A stretch of DNA of 32,647 nt from Candidatus Rokuibacteriota bacterium (GCA_003220475.1 QHSO01000008.1:1-32647); one strand, 5' to 3'; numbered from the stretch's first letter, positions 8,640 to 17,586 are shown. Notes: generated by a model from the letters alone, not told the origin. Translations and numbers: made by a program.

Positions 8640-10217
8640 TTAGCCTCCGTCTCGGCGGCGCTCGGCGGCGCGCTCGGCCTCGAGGCGCTCGAGGGCGACC
8701 TCCGAGTGATCCGCGAACCTCATCGCGGCCGCGAGGGCGCGGTGGCCGGCGCGCTCGGCGATCAGCCGGTGCAGCGTCTGTGCGATCCGCCGGTAGGCGG
8801 GATGGCCCTGCGGGGCGCTGCGGAGCTCGATCAGGTGCATCGCCTCGCGCGCGTTCATCTCCATATAAAAGCGGATGCGGTACGCCATCGCGACCGCGTA
8901 GGGCGCCACGTCCACGAGCCCGGCCGCCGCGATCGCGTCGTGCAGTGACGCCGACGCGTCCAGCGCGCGATGCCAGCGATCCTCGACGTGCGCCTCGGCG
9001 ATCGCCTCCGGCATCGCGGATCCGTGACGCGGAGAAAGCCGCTGCCACTCGAGCGTGAGCAAGCGGTGCCGCTGCAAATCCCGGAACGCGCCGTAATCGG
9101 CGAGCACGTCGAAGCGATACGCCGTACGCTCGAATGCGCGGCCCGGCCGCTGCCGGCGATTCGTCCGCCGCCCGACGTACGCATCGAGCACGGTGCGTCG
9201 CTCGGCCTCGGACATCTTCTGCGCGACCTCGAGCAGGCGGTCGTCCGCCACGTCCGAGACGGCATAGAGCGCGGCCGCAACCACCTTCGCCTCGCCGTCG
9301 GGATCGAAGTCCGTCAGCGTCACCTCGTCGCGCGGCGTCGGCGCCTCGTCGGCGAGGATCTCGGCCGCGACGCCGGCGATCGCCCGGCGCGTCTCGTTCA
9401 GGTAGGACGACCAGGCGACACCGCGATCGGGCAGGTCCACACGCCGGAGGAACGCGGGGATGACCTTACGCAGCTCCACGAGCATGAGGTCGGCGTAGGC
9501 CCGCACCTCCTGCAGCGGATGCGCGCGCATGCGAATGAGCAGATTCTCGTAGGCCTGTCCCGTGCCGTAGATGCCGACGTTCGACGTCGTTGCGGCCGGC
9601 AGCAGCCCCCGCAGCGTGTCGAGCGCCTTGGCGCGGATGCTCGTCCGATATGCGGCCTCCGACGTCTGCGCCTCGCGTGGAAACCGCTCGGTGAAGTGCT
9701 GTCGGAGCACCGGCAGCAGGGCGCGATAGGTGTCGAACATCGCGTCGAGCGTCTCGACGTACCGCGTGTGCAGGTCACCCTCGAGCTCGCGCGGCACGTG
9801 ATATCGATAGCGACCGGCGACGAGATCGTCGTACGGGATGTAGCGGGTCGATTGCTCGAGATACGCGGCGAGACGGCCCCACTCCAGGACTTTGGTCAGG
9901 ATGTTCGACGCGCCCTCACAGGCCAGGTGCACGCCGCCCAGCTGTGCGACCGAATCGTCGCCGTATTCGAAGAACATGCGGCCGTAGAGCTCTTCCGCCC
10001 GCTTCGTGTCGAAGCCCACCGGCGCTCCCGGCGTTCCGCTCGGGAGAAACTCGTCGAGAAACAGGCGGCGCAGCGATTTCGGCGAGCGCGAATAGCGAGC
10101 AAACAGCGCGCCCTTCACGACCTCGGGGAGATTGACGAGCGCGAAGACCGGACCGTCGAGATTGGTGACGTACGGCGAGAGGGCCGCCCGCTCCTCCGGG
10201 CTGAACTGTTCCGTCAT
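8640..10217 (-). CDS. FAD-dependent thymidylate synthase (ThyX)-like protein, double-length with two ThyX-like halves
   Basis: 525 aa; N-half EWGRLAAYLEQSTRYIPYDDL, C-half YGAFRDLQRHRLLTLEWQRLSPRHG, each resembling parts of the RHRxxSxNExSxRY ThyX motif. Confidence 0.8.
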   Translation of the reverse strand: MTEQFSPEERAALSPYVTNLDGPVFALVNLPEVVKGALFARYSRSPKSLRRLFLDEFLPSGTPGAPVGFDTKRAEELYGRMFFEYGDDSVAQLGGVHLACEGASNILTKVLEWGRLAAYLEQSTRYIPYDDLVAGRYRYHVPRELEGDLHTRYVETLDAMFDTYRALLPVLRQHFTERFPREAQTSEAAYRTSIRAKALDTLRGLLPAATTSNVGIYGTGQAYENLLIRMRAHPLQEVRAYADLMLVELRKVIPAFLRRVDLPDRGVAWSSYLNETRRAIAGVAAEILADEAPTPRDEVTLTDFDPDGEAKVVAAALYAVSDVADDRLLEVAQKMSEAERRTVLDAYVGRRTNRRQRPGRAFERTAYRFDVLADYGAFRDLQRHRLLTLEWQRLSPRHGSAMPEAIAEAHVEDRWHRALDASASLHDAIAAAGLVDVAPYAVAMAYRIRFYMEMNAREAMHLIELRSAPQGHPAYRRIAQTLHRLIAERAGHRALAAAMRFADHSEVALERLEAERAAERRRDGG

Positions 10218-10229
10218 CCGCGCAGCATT

Positions 10230-10556
10230 CTACGCCAGGGCTCGCAGCAGCGCCACGAGGCCGACCGCGATCGCGACCGACAAGAGCAGGTTCACCCGTC
10301 GCGCGGCGAGGACGAAGACGACCACCGCGCCCCACAGCGCGGGATTGGTCCAGCCGAGCGCCAGCCGGCCGTCGCGCACGAGCACCAGCGGCACCGCGAG
10401 CGCGGGCAGGACGGCCAGCGGCACCAGCCGAAGCCACAGCCGCACGCGCGGCGGCAACGGCCGACGCGCGAGCGCCAGCAACATCGGCGCGCGCGTCAGG
10501 TACGTGGCGGCGGCCATGCCGACGATCACGAGCCACACGTCGCTTCTCACGCGCAC
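10230..10556 (-). CDS. AzlD domain-containing protein (branched-chain amino acid transport small subunit)
   Basis: About 108 aa hydrophobic protein: VWLVIVGMAAATYLTRAPMLLALARRPLPPRVRLWLRLVPLAVLPALAVP; directly follows AzlC. Confidence 0.83.
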   Translation of the reverse strand: MRVRSDVWLVIVGMAAATYLTRAPMLLALARRPLPPRVRLWLRLVPLAVLPALAVPLVLVRDGRLALGWTNPALWGAVVVFVLAARRVNLLLSVAIAVGLVALLRALA

Positions 10557-11281
10557 TCCTCGTCACCTTCGTCCGCCGCGTCCACCGGCAGCACGCTCGC
10601 CGCGAGGAGACTCACGACCAGCCCGGCCACCACGATATGCCAGTTGCCCGGCAGTATCAGGGCCAGCGTCACCGCGAGGACGGCCGCGCCGATCGCGACG
10701 AGCCAATCCGCGCGGCGGCGCAGCTGCACGGCGACGAGCGCCAGGAACACGGCCGGGAACGCGAAGTCCAGGCCATACCGCTCGGGGCGCTCGACGAGGC
10801 CACCGAGCGCAACGCCGACGGCGACGCCGGCGATGAATGCGCCCGAGATGGCCGCGGCGCTGCCGAGATAGACCTTGGCGTCGGGCGGCCGCGAGCGCGC
10901 GACGGCGACGGCGAACGACTCGTCGTTGATCACGTGGGCGATGAGCGCGAGCCAGCGTCGCGGGTAGCCGCGGAACGCGGGGGCGAGCGTGGCCGCCATG
11001 AGGTAGTGCCGCATGTTGACGACGTACGTAGTCACGACGATCGCGACGGCCGGCGCGCCGGCCGCGAGCATCGGCACGGCCACGAATTGCGAGGCGCCTG
11101 CGAAGACCAGCACCGACATGCCGAGCACCTGGGCGGCCGTCAGGCCCGTCTGCGCGGCGAGCCCGCCGAAGACGGTGCCATATACGAAGACCGACGGCAC
11201 GAGCGCGAGCGAGCCGACGAAGCCATCGCGCACCGAGTCGGCGCCCGGGCGCGCCGCGCCGGCGGCCGGCCGCGCGGTCAA
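10547..11281 (-). CDS. AzlC family permease
   Basis: GFVGSLALVPSVFVYGTVFGGLAAQTGLTAAQVLGMSVLVFAGASQFVAVPMLAAGAP...YVVNMRHYLMAATLAP; TTG start overlaps upstream TGA. Confidence 0.87.
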   Translation of the reverse strand: MTARPAAGAARPGADSVRDGFVGSLALVPSVFVYGTVFGGLAAQTGLTAAQVLGMSVLVFAGASQFVAVPMLAAGAPAVAIVVTTYVVNMRHYLMAATLAPAFRGYPRRWLALIAHVINDESFAVAVARSRPPDAKVYLGSAAAISGAFIAGVAVGVALGGLVERPERYGLDFAFPAVFLALVAVQLRRRADWLVAIGAAVLAVTLALILPGNWHIVVAGLVVSLLAASVLPVDAADEGDEECA

Positions 11282-12336
11282 AAGAACGCCCGCTCGACGA
11301 AGAGGACGGCGCCGATGAGGAAGATCGCCAGGGACGAGCTCCAGACCATGCGCCGCTCCCAGCGCGTGTGACGCAGCACCACGAGGGCCGGCAGCGCCAC
11401 CGCGACCACCAGCCCCTGCCCGATCTCGACGCCGGCGTTGAAGCCGAACAGTGAGAGCACCAGGCCGTGCGTCGACAGCCCGAGCTCGCGGAGCGCCGAC
11501 GAGAACCCGAAGCCGTGGACGAGCCCGAAGCAGAAGCTGACGAGCCAGCGCCGGACAACGACCGGCTTGCCGAACAGGTTCTCGGCGGCGACGAGCGCGA
11601 TGGAGAGCGCGATGACCGCCTCCACGAGGCGGTCGGGCAACACGACGATGTTGAGCGCGGCCAGGGCGAGTGTGATGCTGTGGGCGAGCGTGAACGCGGT
11701 GACGATCTTCGCGAGACCGAGCCAGCTGCCGCCGCGCAGCAGCAGGCCGAGCAGGAACAGCAGGTGATCCCAGCCTGTGAGGATGTGCTCGATGCCCAGC
11801 AGCACGAAGCTGCCGAGGCCGCGAGTCGTCGAGCTGCCAATGTTGAATCGGCCGTCACGCATCGACGCCTCGAAGACGAGCTGACGCGTCTCACCCGCCC
11901 ACTCGATCTTCGCCAGCGTGTGGTGGCCGACACCGAGCACGTCGAAGATGTCATCGCGGATCTCGAGATCGTGCAGCCCGACGGGACAGGCGAAGTCCAG
12001 GAGCATGGTGAAGCTCGGCGCGTCGAAGCGCGAGGGCTCCATGCGACCGGGTCCAGGCTCGCACTGGATTCCGTTGCCCCGCAGCCGGATCGTTCGTCGA
12101 AGCACATCGAGTAGTCGCTCCCGAGCCTGGACGCTGCCCCGCTGCTCGAGCCGGAGATCCTCGGCCATCTGCGAGGTCAGCGCGGCCGTCGGCAGGGTCA
12201 GCGCGTAGCGCACCGTGCTGCGCTCGACGGTGATCGACGCATAGCCGGTGCTTCCGCCCGAGTGAGCCGATGCCGACGTGCCCGTGCCTATCAGCACACT
12301 CATTACGACACACACGGCAATGGTGGATCGCTTCAC
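11278..12336 (-). CDS. HupE/UreJ family membrane protein with N-terminal exported domain
   Basis: In-frame GTG at 12336 overlaps upstream TGA (GTGA). Signal-like N-terminus VKRSTIAVCVVMSVLIGTGTSASAHS; GIEHILTGWDHLLFLLGLLL (HX5DH), LAHSITLALAAL, FGLVHGFGFSSAL. Confidence 0.85.
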   Translation of the reverse strand: MKRSTIAVCVVMSVLIGTGTSASAHSGGSTGYASITVERSTVRYALTLPTAALTSQMAEDLRLEQRGSVQARERLLDVLRRTIRLRGNGIQCEPGPGRMEPSRFDAPSFTMLLDFACPVGLHDLEIRDDIFDVLGVGHHTLAKIEWAGETRQLVFEASMRDGRFNIGSSTTRGLGSFVLLGIEHILTGWDHLLFLLGLLLRGGSWLGLAKIVTAFTLAHSITLALAALNIVVLPDRLVEAVIALSIALVAAENLFGKPVVVRRWLVSFCFGLVHGFGFSSALRELGLSTHGLVLSLFGFNAGVEIGQGLVVAVALPALVVLRHTRWERRMVWSSSLAIFLIGAVLFVERAFF

Positions 12337-12887
12337 CGCCGAGCCTCCGCCAAGGCCTGCTCCCACTCCTGGCCGATAAAGCGCGACATGACGTACACCT
12401 CATCCCCGCCCTCGAGACGCATGTACTGGAGCACCTTCTGCGGGTTCGGCGACCCGAAGTCCGCCGCGAGCAGTCGTCGCCCGCTCTGAAACAACGCCAC
12501 CGAATATGCGGGCGGATCGAGGCCGAATTCTCGAAGGCCCTGCTCGGCCCATTCTGTGCGCTCCATCACGCGGATTGGCGCAGAGACGTGGAGGAATTTG
12601 ATCGAATCGTCGAGATGAGTGGCGAGCGAGCGCGGCACCGGCGCGACGCGGGACTCCAGTCGCCATGGCCCGCCCGCGCGGGTGAACGTCCACCGCGCAG
12701 CCCCGGTGATCAGCTCGACCCGATCGACCTGAGCCGGCGCCTGTCGAAGGACTCCTGCCGGCACGAAGCGAATGAACTGACCGCTGTCACGGATCTGGCC
12801 GGACAGCGCCATCGCGCCGAGGAACGCGAACGCCAGCAGGGCGCCCACGCCTGTGAGGAGTCCGCGGCGGCCTATCGTCGACGCCAC
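12333..12887 (-). CDS. DUF4340-like protein (partner of GldG-type ABC systems)
   Basis: GTG at 12887 in ORF 12333..13040: one N-terminal TM, then VELITGAARWTFTRAGGPWRLES...LREFGLDPPAYSVALFQSGRRLLAADFGSPNPQ. Confidence 0.7.
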   Translation of the reverse strand: MASTIGRRGLLTGVGALLAFAFLGAMALSGQIRDSGQFIRFVPAGVLRQAPAQVDRVELITGAARWTFTRAGGPWRLESRVAPVPRSLATHLDDSIKFLHVSAPIRVMERTEWAEQGLREFGLDPPAYSVALFQSGRRLLAADFGSPNPQKVLQYMRLEGGDEVYVMSRFIGQEWEQALAEARR

Positions 12888-14401
12888 CAGACGACGGCGC
12901 CGCTGAGGATCACCGCAAAGGGCAGGAAGACTTCGACGGCGAGGAAGATCTGCTGCATCTGACGTTTCGTCAGAAGTACCAGCGGCGGCACCGGGATGCG
13001 CGACCGCGCCGACGGCATCTGATCCTCGCGGACGAGCCACCGCACCATGGAAATCGCGAGATCCGCATTGGCCATGTAAGGCAGGAACGAGTTGCTGACG
13101 AAGTCACCATCACCGGTCACGATAAGCCGAAACGGCGGCGCGCCCGCGGTCGATTGCGGCCACGTTCCTTCGGCGGCCACGGCCAGCACCTGACGTCCTG
13201 GTCGCGCTCCGACCGGCGTCCTGGCCGACGCGCCTTCCAGTTCACGCTCCGCCACCGGGCGGACAGGGCGAGTGTAGCTTTCGGTGCTGCTGCGGAACAG
13301 CGGCGCGAGCGTGACGCCGGACGGCGGCGGCACCAGGCTGATCGCCCGAATACCCGGAAAGAATGACAGCGCCAGTTGCCGTGTGATCGGGTGTGCCTCG
13401 TAGACGGGGACGGCGACCACCTCGGGATCCGTCGAGTAATGGTCGAGAGGATCGACGACGACATTCTGCTCCACCACGATGCCGAGCCGCCGAAGCGTGG
13501 TCGCGAGGTGCGGCTCGATCACGAAGCCCAGGTCATACGCGAGCAGGGCGGCGCCACCACCCGCGAGATACGTGGCGAGCGCTTCGCTCTCTCCGGGCAG
13601 ATACGTCGTGCGCGGGTTGAGATCGACGACGGCGGCGCACCCCGACGGAATTGCAGGCAGGGTGGCCGTGACGATCTTGCGCACGTCATAGCCCAAGGCC
13701 TCGAGCACACGCCGCATTCGGCCCGCGCCGTGCCCCCGCATCAGCACGACGCCCGCGCCGTGTTCGCCGTGGCTGTGCCCGGCCAGTCCCTCGAAGTGGG
13801 TGTGAAACTCGAAGTTGTCGATCGGGTACTCGTTGTGGCCTTCCACAAAGCAGATCGTCGTCACGGCCTGCCGAAGAACGCGCTGAATGCCGAGCGCGAT
13901 TTGATTTTCGTCGGTGCTCATCACTTGAACGCGCCGGCCGTCGGCCTCGAGGACCGCGGCGTTGTAGATGCGCACCCCGAACGTCTCGGCCACGGTCGGC
14001 TGCTTGTCTGGATCGACGGTCCGTACGCGGAGCCGCGGGTTTCGGCGGCCGAGCACCTCCACCATGTCGCGCGCACGCTTCCCGGCCGGATCCTGCGGCT
14101 GATAGAAATACGTGAGCTTCACGTCCTGCCGCAGCCCGTCGACGACCTCTTCGGCCTGATGCGACGGAGTGAAGACCTGTTCGCGAGTCAGGTCGAAATG
14201 CGCGTCGTGACGGACGAGCGCAACGTTGGCGAGCGCCGCCACGCCCAGCGTGGCCACGACGACGGCGGCGCTATACCCGACGGCGGCCAGCCGCCGCAGT
14301 CGCGGCTGCAGCGGCAACCGCACCCCCACGCTGAAGAGGCCGAGCATCGCCACGAGCCATCCGAGGAACCACAGCGAATTCACGGCATCGAACTGTGTCA
14401 C
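12872..14401 (-). CDS. GldG family ABC-system auxiliary protein
   Basis: HFDLTREQVFTPSHQAEEVVDGLRQDVKLTYFYQPQDPAGKRARDMVEVLGRRNPRLRVRTVDPDKQP...; N- and C-terminal TM segments; located after ABC permease. Confidence 0.82.
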   Translation of the reverse strand: MTQFDAVNSLWFLGWLVAMLGLFSVGVRLPLQPRLRRLAAVGYSAAVVVATLGVAALANVALVRHDAHFDLTREQVFTPSHQAEEVVDGLRQDVKLTYFYQPQDPAGKRARDMVEVLGRRNPRLRVRTVDPDKQPTVAETFGVRIYNAAVLEADGRRVQVMSTDENQIALGIQRVLRQAVTTICFVEGHNEYPIDNFEFHTHFEGLAGHSHGEHGAGVVLMRGHGAGRMRRVLEALGYDVRKIVTATLPAIPSGCAAVVDLNPRTTYLPGESEALATYLAGGGAALLAYDLGFVIEPHLATTLRRLGIVVEQNVVVDPLDHYSTDPEVVAVPVYEAHPITRQLALSFFPGIRAISLVPPPSGVTLAPLFRSSTESYTRPVRPVAERELEGASARTPVGARPGRQVLAVAAEGTWPQSTAGAPPFRLIVTGDGDFVSNSFLPYMANADLAISMVRWLVREDQMPSARSRIPVPPLVLLTKRQMQQIFLAVEVFLPFAVILSGAVVWWRRR

Positions 14402-14407
14402 GCCGGT

Positions 14408-15109
14408 TTAGCGTCGGGCGAGCGTACGCACGCTCAAGAGGAGACATGCCAGCATGACGGTCAGGAAGAAGCCGAGGTCCGACAGAAACAACGCGCCGGT
14501 CGCGAAGGGCGTGAAGTGCGCGACGAACGAGAGGCTCGTGACGATGGTGTCGAACGGGTCGGGCAGCAGATAGCCGATGGAGTCGATCATCCACATCAAG
14601 ATGCCGATACCCATGGCGATCACGGCCGCCACGATCTGGTTGGCGGTGAGGCCTGACACGAGCAGGCCCACCGCGCTGAGCGCGCCGGCGAGCAGAAAGA
14701 GTCCCAGGAAGCCGCTGTAGATCGGTCCCCAGTCCGGCTCCGCGTAGATGCCCAGCACGACGGCATGGCTGGCCGTGAGCAACAGCATCAGCGCGATCAT
14801 CGTCACGCTGGCTGCGAACTTCGCCAGCACGATCTCGAACTCACGCACGGGCGATGTCAGCAAGAGCTCGAGCGTCCCGCTGCGCCGTTCCTCCGCGAGC
14901 AGCCGCATGGTGATGACCGGCACGATGAGCAGGAACAGCACGGCCGCCTGGAAGAAGATGCGGACGAGCTCGGCGGTCCGATTGAGGAACAGCATCAGCG
15001 TGAACGTATATCCCATCAGCAGCAGATAGACGGCGATGATCGCGTACGCGATCGGGGAGGAGAAGACGGCCTTTTCCTCCTTCATCAGCAACGGCAGGAA
15101 GTTTCTCAC
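14408..15109 (-). CDS. ABC-2 type permease (GldF-like)
   Basis: MRNFLPLLMKEEKAVFSSPIAYAIIAVYLLLMGYTF...VITMRLLAEERRSGTLELLLTSPVREFEIVLAKF. Confidence 0.9.
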   Translation of the reverse strand: MRNFLPLLMKEEKAVFSSPIAYAIIAVYLLLMGYTFTLMLFLNRTAELVRIFFQAAVLFLLIVPVITMRLLAEERRSGTLELLLTSPVREFEIVLAKFAASVTMIALMLLLTASHAVVLGIYAEPDWGPIYSGFLGLFLLAGALSAVGLLVSGLTANQIVAAVIAMGIGILMWMIDSIGYLLPDPFDTIVTSLSFVAHFTPFATGALFLSDLGFFLTVMLACLLLSVRTLARR

Positions 15110-16086
15110 CGCGCCGCCTCCGTCCGCTGGGCGGTCAGCCGCAGGAACAAGGCCTCGAGATCCACGGGCGCGGGCTCCATGGCGAGCAGGCCGAAGCCGT
15201 TGCCGACGACGGCGGTGGCCAGCGCTTCGCCGACACTCCGATCGGCGTCGACGACGTACGTGGTGGCCGAGATCGCGGGCTCGCCCTCGGCCTCGACCGC
15301 CGTCACGCCCGGCACGCGTGCAAGACAGGTCCGCACGTGCTGGTCATCGCCTCGAATTCGAACACGCAGGCGCTGCGCCATGCCGGAGCCACGCAACGCG
15401 TGGACGCCGAGCAGACGTCCGTCGAGGAGGATCGCGATGCGGTCGGCCACCCGCTCGATCTCGCCGAGGATGTGCGAGGTGACCAGAATCGTACGCTCGC
15501 CTCCCAGCGAGCGAATCAGCTCGCGCATCTCGATGATCTGACGCGGGTCGAGCCCGTTCGTCGGTTCGTCGAGGATCAGCAACGCGGGGTTGCCCAGCAG
15601 GGCTTGAGCGATCGCAACACGCTGACGGTAACCGCGTGACAGCCTGCCGATCTGGACGTCGTGCATCTGCTCGAGGCGGAGGCGATGCATCGCTTCGCTC
15701 ACCGCGCCGCTGAGTCCCGGCGCGGTCAGCCCCTTGAGTCGGCCCATGAAGCCTAGAAATTCGCGCACGGCCATGCCGCCGTAGAGCGGCACATCCTCCG
15801 GTACGTAACCCACGCACCGGCGCGCCGCCAGCGAGTCGTCGACGACGTCCAGGCCGGCGATGCGCGCTGTCCCCGCTGACGGTCGAAGATAGCCCGCCAG
15901 AATGCGCAAGATCGTCGTCTTGCCCGAGCCGTTCGGACCGAGTAGCCCCATGATCTCGCCCGCGTCGACGGCCAGTGATATACGGTCGACGGCAAGGCGA
16001 GGACCATACCATTTCGTGAGTTGGTCAGCGGCGATGACGGGCGCTATCAAGCTATCCTGCTGGCGCAGCGGTCGGGGCGGTGTCAC
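15106..16086 (-). CDS. ABC transporter ATP-binding protein (GldA-like)
   Basis: Walker A GLLGPNGSGKTTILR, signature LSRGYRQRVAIAQALLGNPALLILDEPTNGLDP. True start uncertain: annotated GTG 16086 lies in the loop of a strong hairpin; in-frame TTG near 16050 possible. Confidence 0.93.
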   Translation of the reverse strand: MTPPRPLRQQDSLIAPVIAADQLTKWYGPRLAVDRISLAVDAGEIMGLLGPNGSGKTTILRILAGYLRPSAGTARIAGLDVVDDSLAARRCVGYVPEDVPLYGGMAVREFLGFMGRLKGLTAPGLSGAVSEAMHRLRLEQMHDVQIGRLSRGYRQRVAIAQALLGNPALLILDEPTNGLDPRQIIEMRELIRSLGGERTILVTSHILGEIERVADRIAILLDGRLLGVHALRGSGMAQRLRVRIRGDDQHVRTCLARVPGVTAVEAEGEPAISATTYVVDADRSVGEALATAVVGNGFGLLAMEPAPVDLEALFLRLTAQRTEAAR

Positions 16087-16098
16087 CCGCCCCGACCG
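16069..16098. terminator. 12-bp perfect inverted repeat with 6-nt loop; candidate terminator/attenuator between MBL gene and ABC operon
   Basis: CGGTCGGGGCGG TGTCAC CCGCCCCGACCG; no T-tract on either side. Confidence 0.55.
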
Positions 16099-16131
16099 TG
16101 CTGCTACATCGCGTCAGCGTGCGGCGACGCG

Positions 16132-17028
16132 CTACTCGAACTTTTGTGGATCGTGGCTCTTGGCCGCCTTGGCGGCCGGGCCATCGAGGTCGTGCGCGGT
16201 CATGAAGTTCGCATTCTCGCGACCCTGCAAGACCCGAATGTACTCGTAGGCGTTCAAGATACCCGTCGGGTAGTAGGCCAACGAGATGTCCGGGAGAAGG
16301 TTCTTCGTCACGTTCTCCGAGAAGTAGACGTTGTCGCTGGTGAGGACGACCGTGCCCGTCTTCGGCAGCCGTACGACGGCCATCTGGCTGCCTGGCGTAT
16401 GGCCCGGCCAGCGTTTGATGACCACGCTCTGGTCACCGAATACGTCCATGTCACCCTCGAGCTGGTCCATCTTGAACTTGTTCGGCAACGCCTCGCCGAT
16501 CCCGTTCCGCAGGCACGCGACGTCGCCCGGAATGTACGGGCCCGCCGTCCCCGGCTCGGGCCAGGCGGCATTCTTCATCTCATCCTTCTGGACCAGGAAC
16601 GTGGCGTTGGGGAACTTGCAGACGTTGCCGCCATGGTCGAGGTGCATGTGGCCGACCGCGACGTATTTGATGTCGTTCGGCGTCAGGCCGATCTTCTTCA
16701 GCTGGGTGTCGATGGCGACATCCGGTGTCCGCACGACCTGCAGCGCCTGGGCCATCGGGCCCCAGTAGCTCGGGTCATTGATGAGCTTGTCGTTGTTGCC
16801 GGTATCGAACAGGAAGTTGCCCTTCGGATGCATGACGACGAAGAATCCGACCGGGACTTGAACCTGCGTGCTCGGGGCGCCGGACTGAAGCGCGCTCTTG
16901 GCGATCGTGAGCGGACCCGAACTGAACGCGTACATCTTCATGCCCGCCGGCGGCGCCTGAGCGAATGCCGGAAGCACGGTGGCAACGAGCAGGAGAGCGA
17001 CTGCGAACGGAACTGCCGAGCGCTTCAT
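16132..17028 (-). CDS. Secreted MBL-fold metallo-hydrolase (N-acyl homoserine lactonase-like)
   Basis: ATG 17028 with SD GGGAGGT; signal peptide MKRSAVPFAVALLLVATVLPAFAQA; HMHLDHGG, GHTPGSQMAV, LTSDNVY. Confidence 0.87.
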   Translation of the reverse strand: MKRSAVPFAVALLLVATVLPAFAQAPPAGMKMYAFSSGPLTIAKSALQSGAPSTQVQVPVGFFVVMHPKGNFLFDTGNNDKLINDPSYWGPMAQALQVVRTPDVAIDTQLKKIGLTPNDIKYVAVGHMHLDHGGNVCKFPNATFLVQKDEMKNAAWPEPGTAGPYIPGDVACLRNGIGEALPNKFKMDQLEGDMDVFGDQSVVIKRWPGHTPGSQMAVVRLPKTGTVVLTSDNVYFSENVTKNLLPDISLAYYPTGILNAYEYIRVLQGRENANFMTAHDLDGPAAKAAKSHDPQKFE

Positions 17029-17123
17029 CTTTACCTCCCGAGTTGGGACGAACCGCTCAAGACTGACGGGACACGACAGAAGCCTGGACTCTCCTTTCCC
17101 CGACCGCATCTGAGAGCGAGCCG

Positions 17124-17152
17124 AGTATCGTTACCGGAAACAAGGCTGTCAA
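17124..17152 (-). promoter_or_regulatory. Candidate sigma70 promoter for the MBL-fold gene: TTGACA-N17-GATACT
   Basis: Minus strand TTGACA (17152-17147), 17-bp spacer, GATACT (17129-17124). The -35 overlaps the cupin stop codon. Confidence 0.6.
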
Positions 17153-17532
17153 GGGCCTCCGACCGATCCGCTGCGCATGTACACGGGCGCTCCGGCACCG
17201 GGGAAGAAGTCCTCTCGCGGGGGCGAAAAGACGTCGATGACCTCGGTGTCCTCGACGAACCACGCCTCGTGCTCGACGCCGCCCGGAACGACCGCGAGGT
17301 CGCCCGGCCCGCACGTGCGGCGCTCGCCGCCGAGGCGAAAATCCATCCGGCCGGAGATCATCCAGAACATTTGCTCGTGCGGATGGCGGTGGGCGGCGGC
17401 GTGCGCACCCGCCTTCATCGACCACCACACGATCATCTCTTTCTCGCCGATGAGCACGCGGCGACTGATCTGGTCGGTCACCTTCTCCTGCGGCAGATCC
17501 CTGAGCGTATGGAAGCCTTTCATCACGGACAT
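17149..17532 (-). CDS. Cupin domain-containing protein
   Basis: In-frame ATG 17532 in ORF 17149..18132; HRHPHEQMFWMISGRMDFRLGGERRTCGPGDLAVVPGGVEHEAWFVED. Confidence 0.87.
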   Translation of the reverse strand: MSVMKGFHTLRDLPQEKVTDQISRRVLIGEKEMIVWWSMKAGAHAAAHRHPHEQMFWMISGRMDFRLGGERRTCGPGDLAVVPGGVEHEAWFVEDTEVIDVFSPPREDFFPGAGAPVYMRSGSVGGP

Positions 17533-17586
17533 CACGGTCTCCTCCCAGGTGGTGCCACACGCTAGCAGGGGTAATATTCTCGCGCA

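Noticed and set aside
8970-10871. 633-aa plus-strand ORF opposite the ThyX-like gene and AzlCD
   Set aside because: Antisense shadow ORF with Arg/His-rich composition.
10230-11281. AzlCD considered as part of a novel defence or mobile module
   Set aside because: Typical AzlC/AzlD sequences; only their operon context is unusual.
10563-12107. 514-aa minus-strand ORF overlapping HupE-like and AzlC
   Set aside because: Ser/Arg-rich alternate frame; the AzlC and HupE-like frames have clear TM and motif structure.
13376-14656. 426-aa plus-strand ORF opposite the GldG-like gene
   Set aside because: His/Arg/Asp-rich antisense shadow ORF.
16021-17565. 514-aa plus-strand ORF opposite MBL-fold and cupin genes
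   Set aside because: Shadow ORF; opposite strand encodes clear HxHxDH and cupin motifs with SD and promoter.
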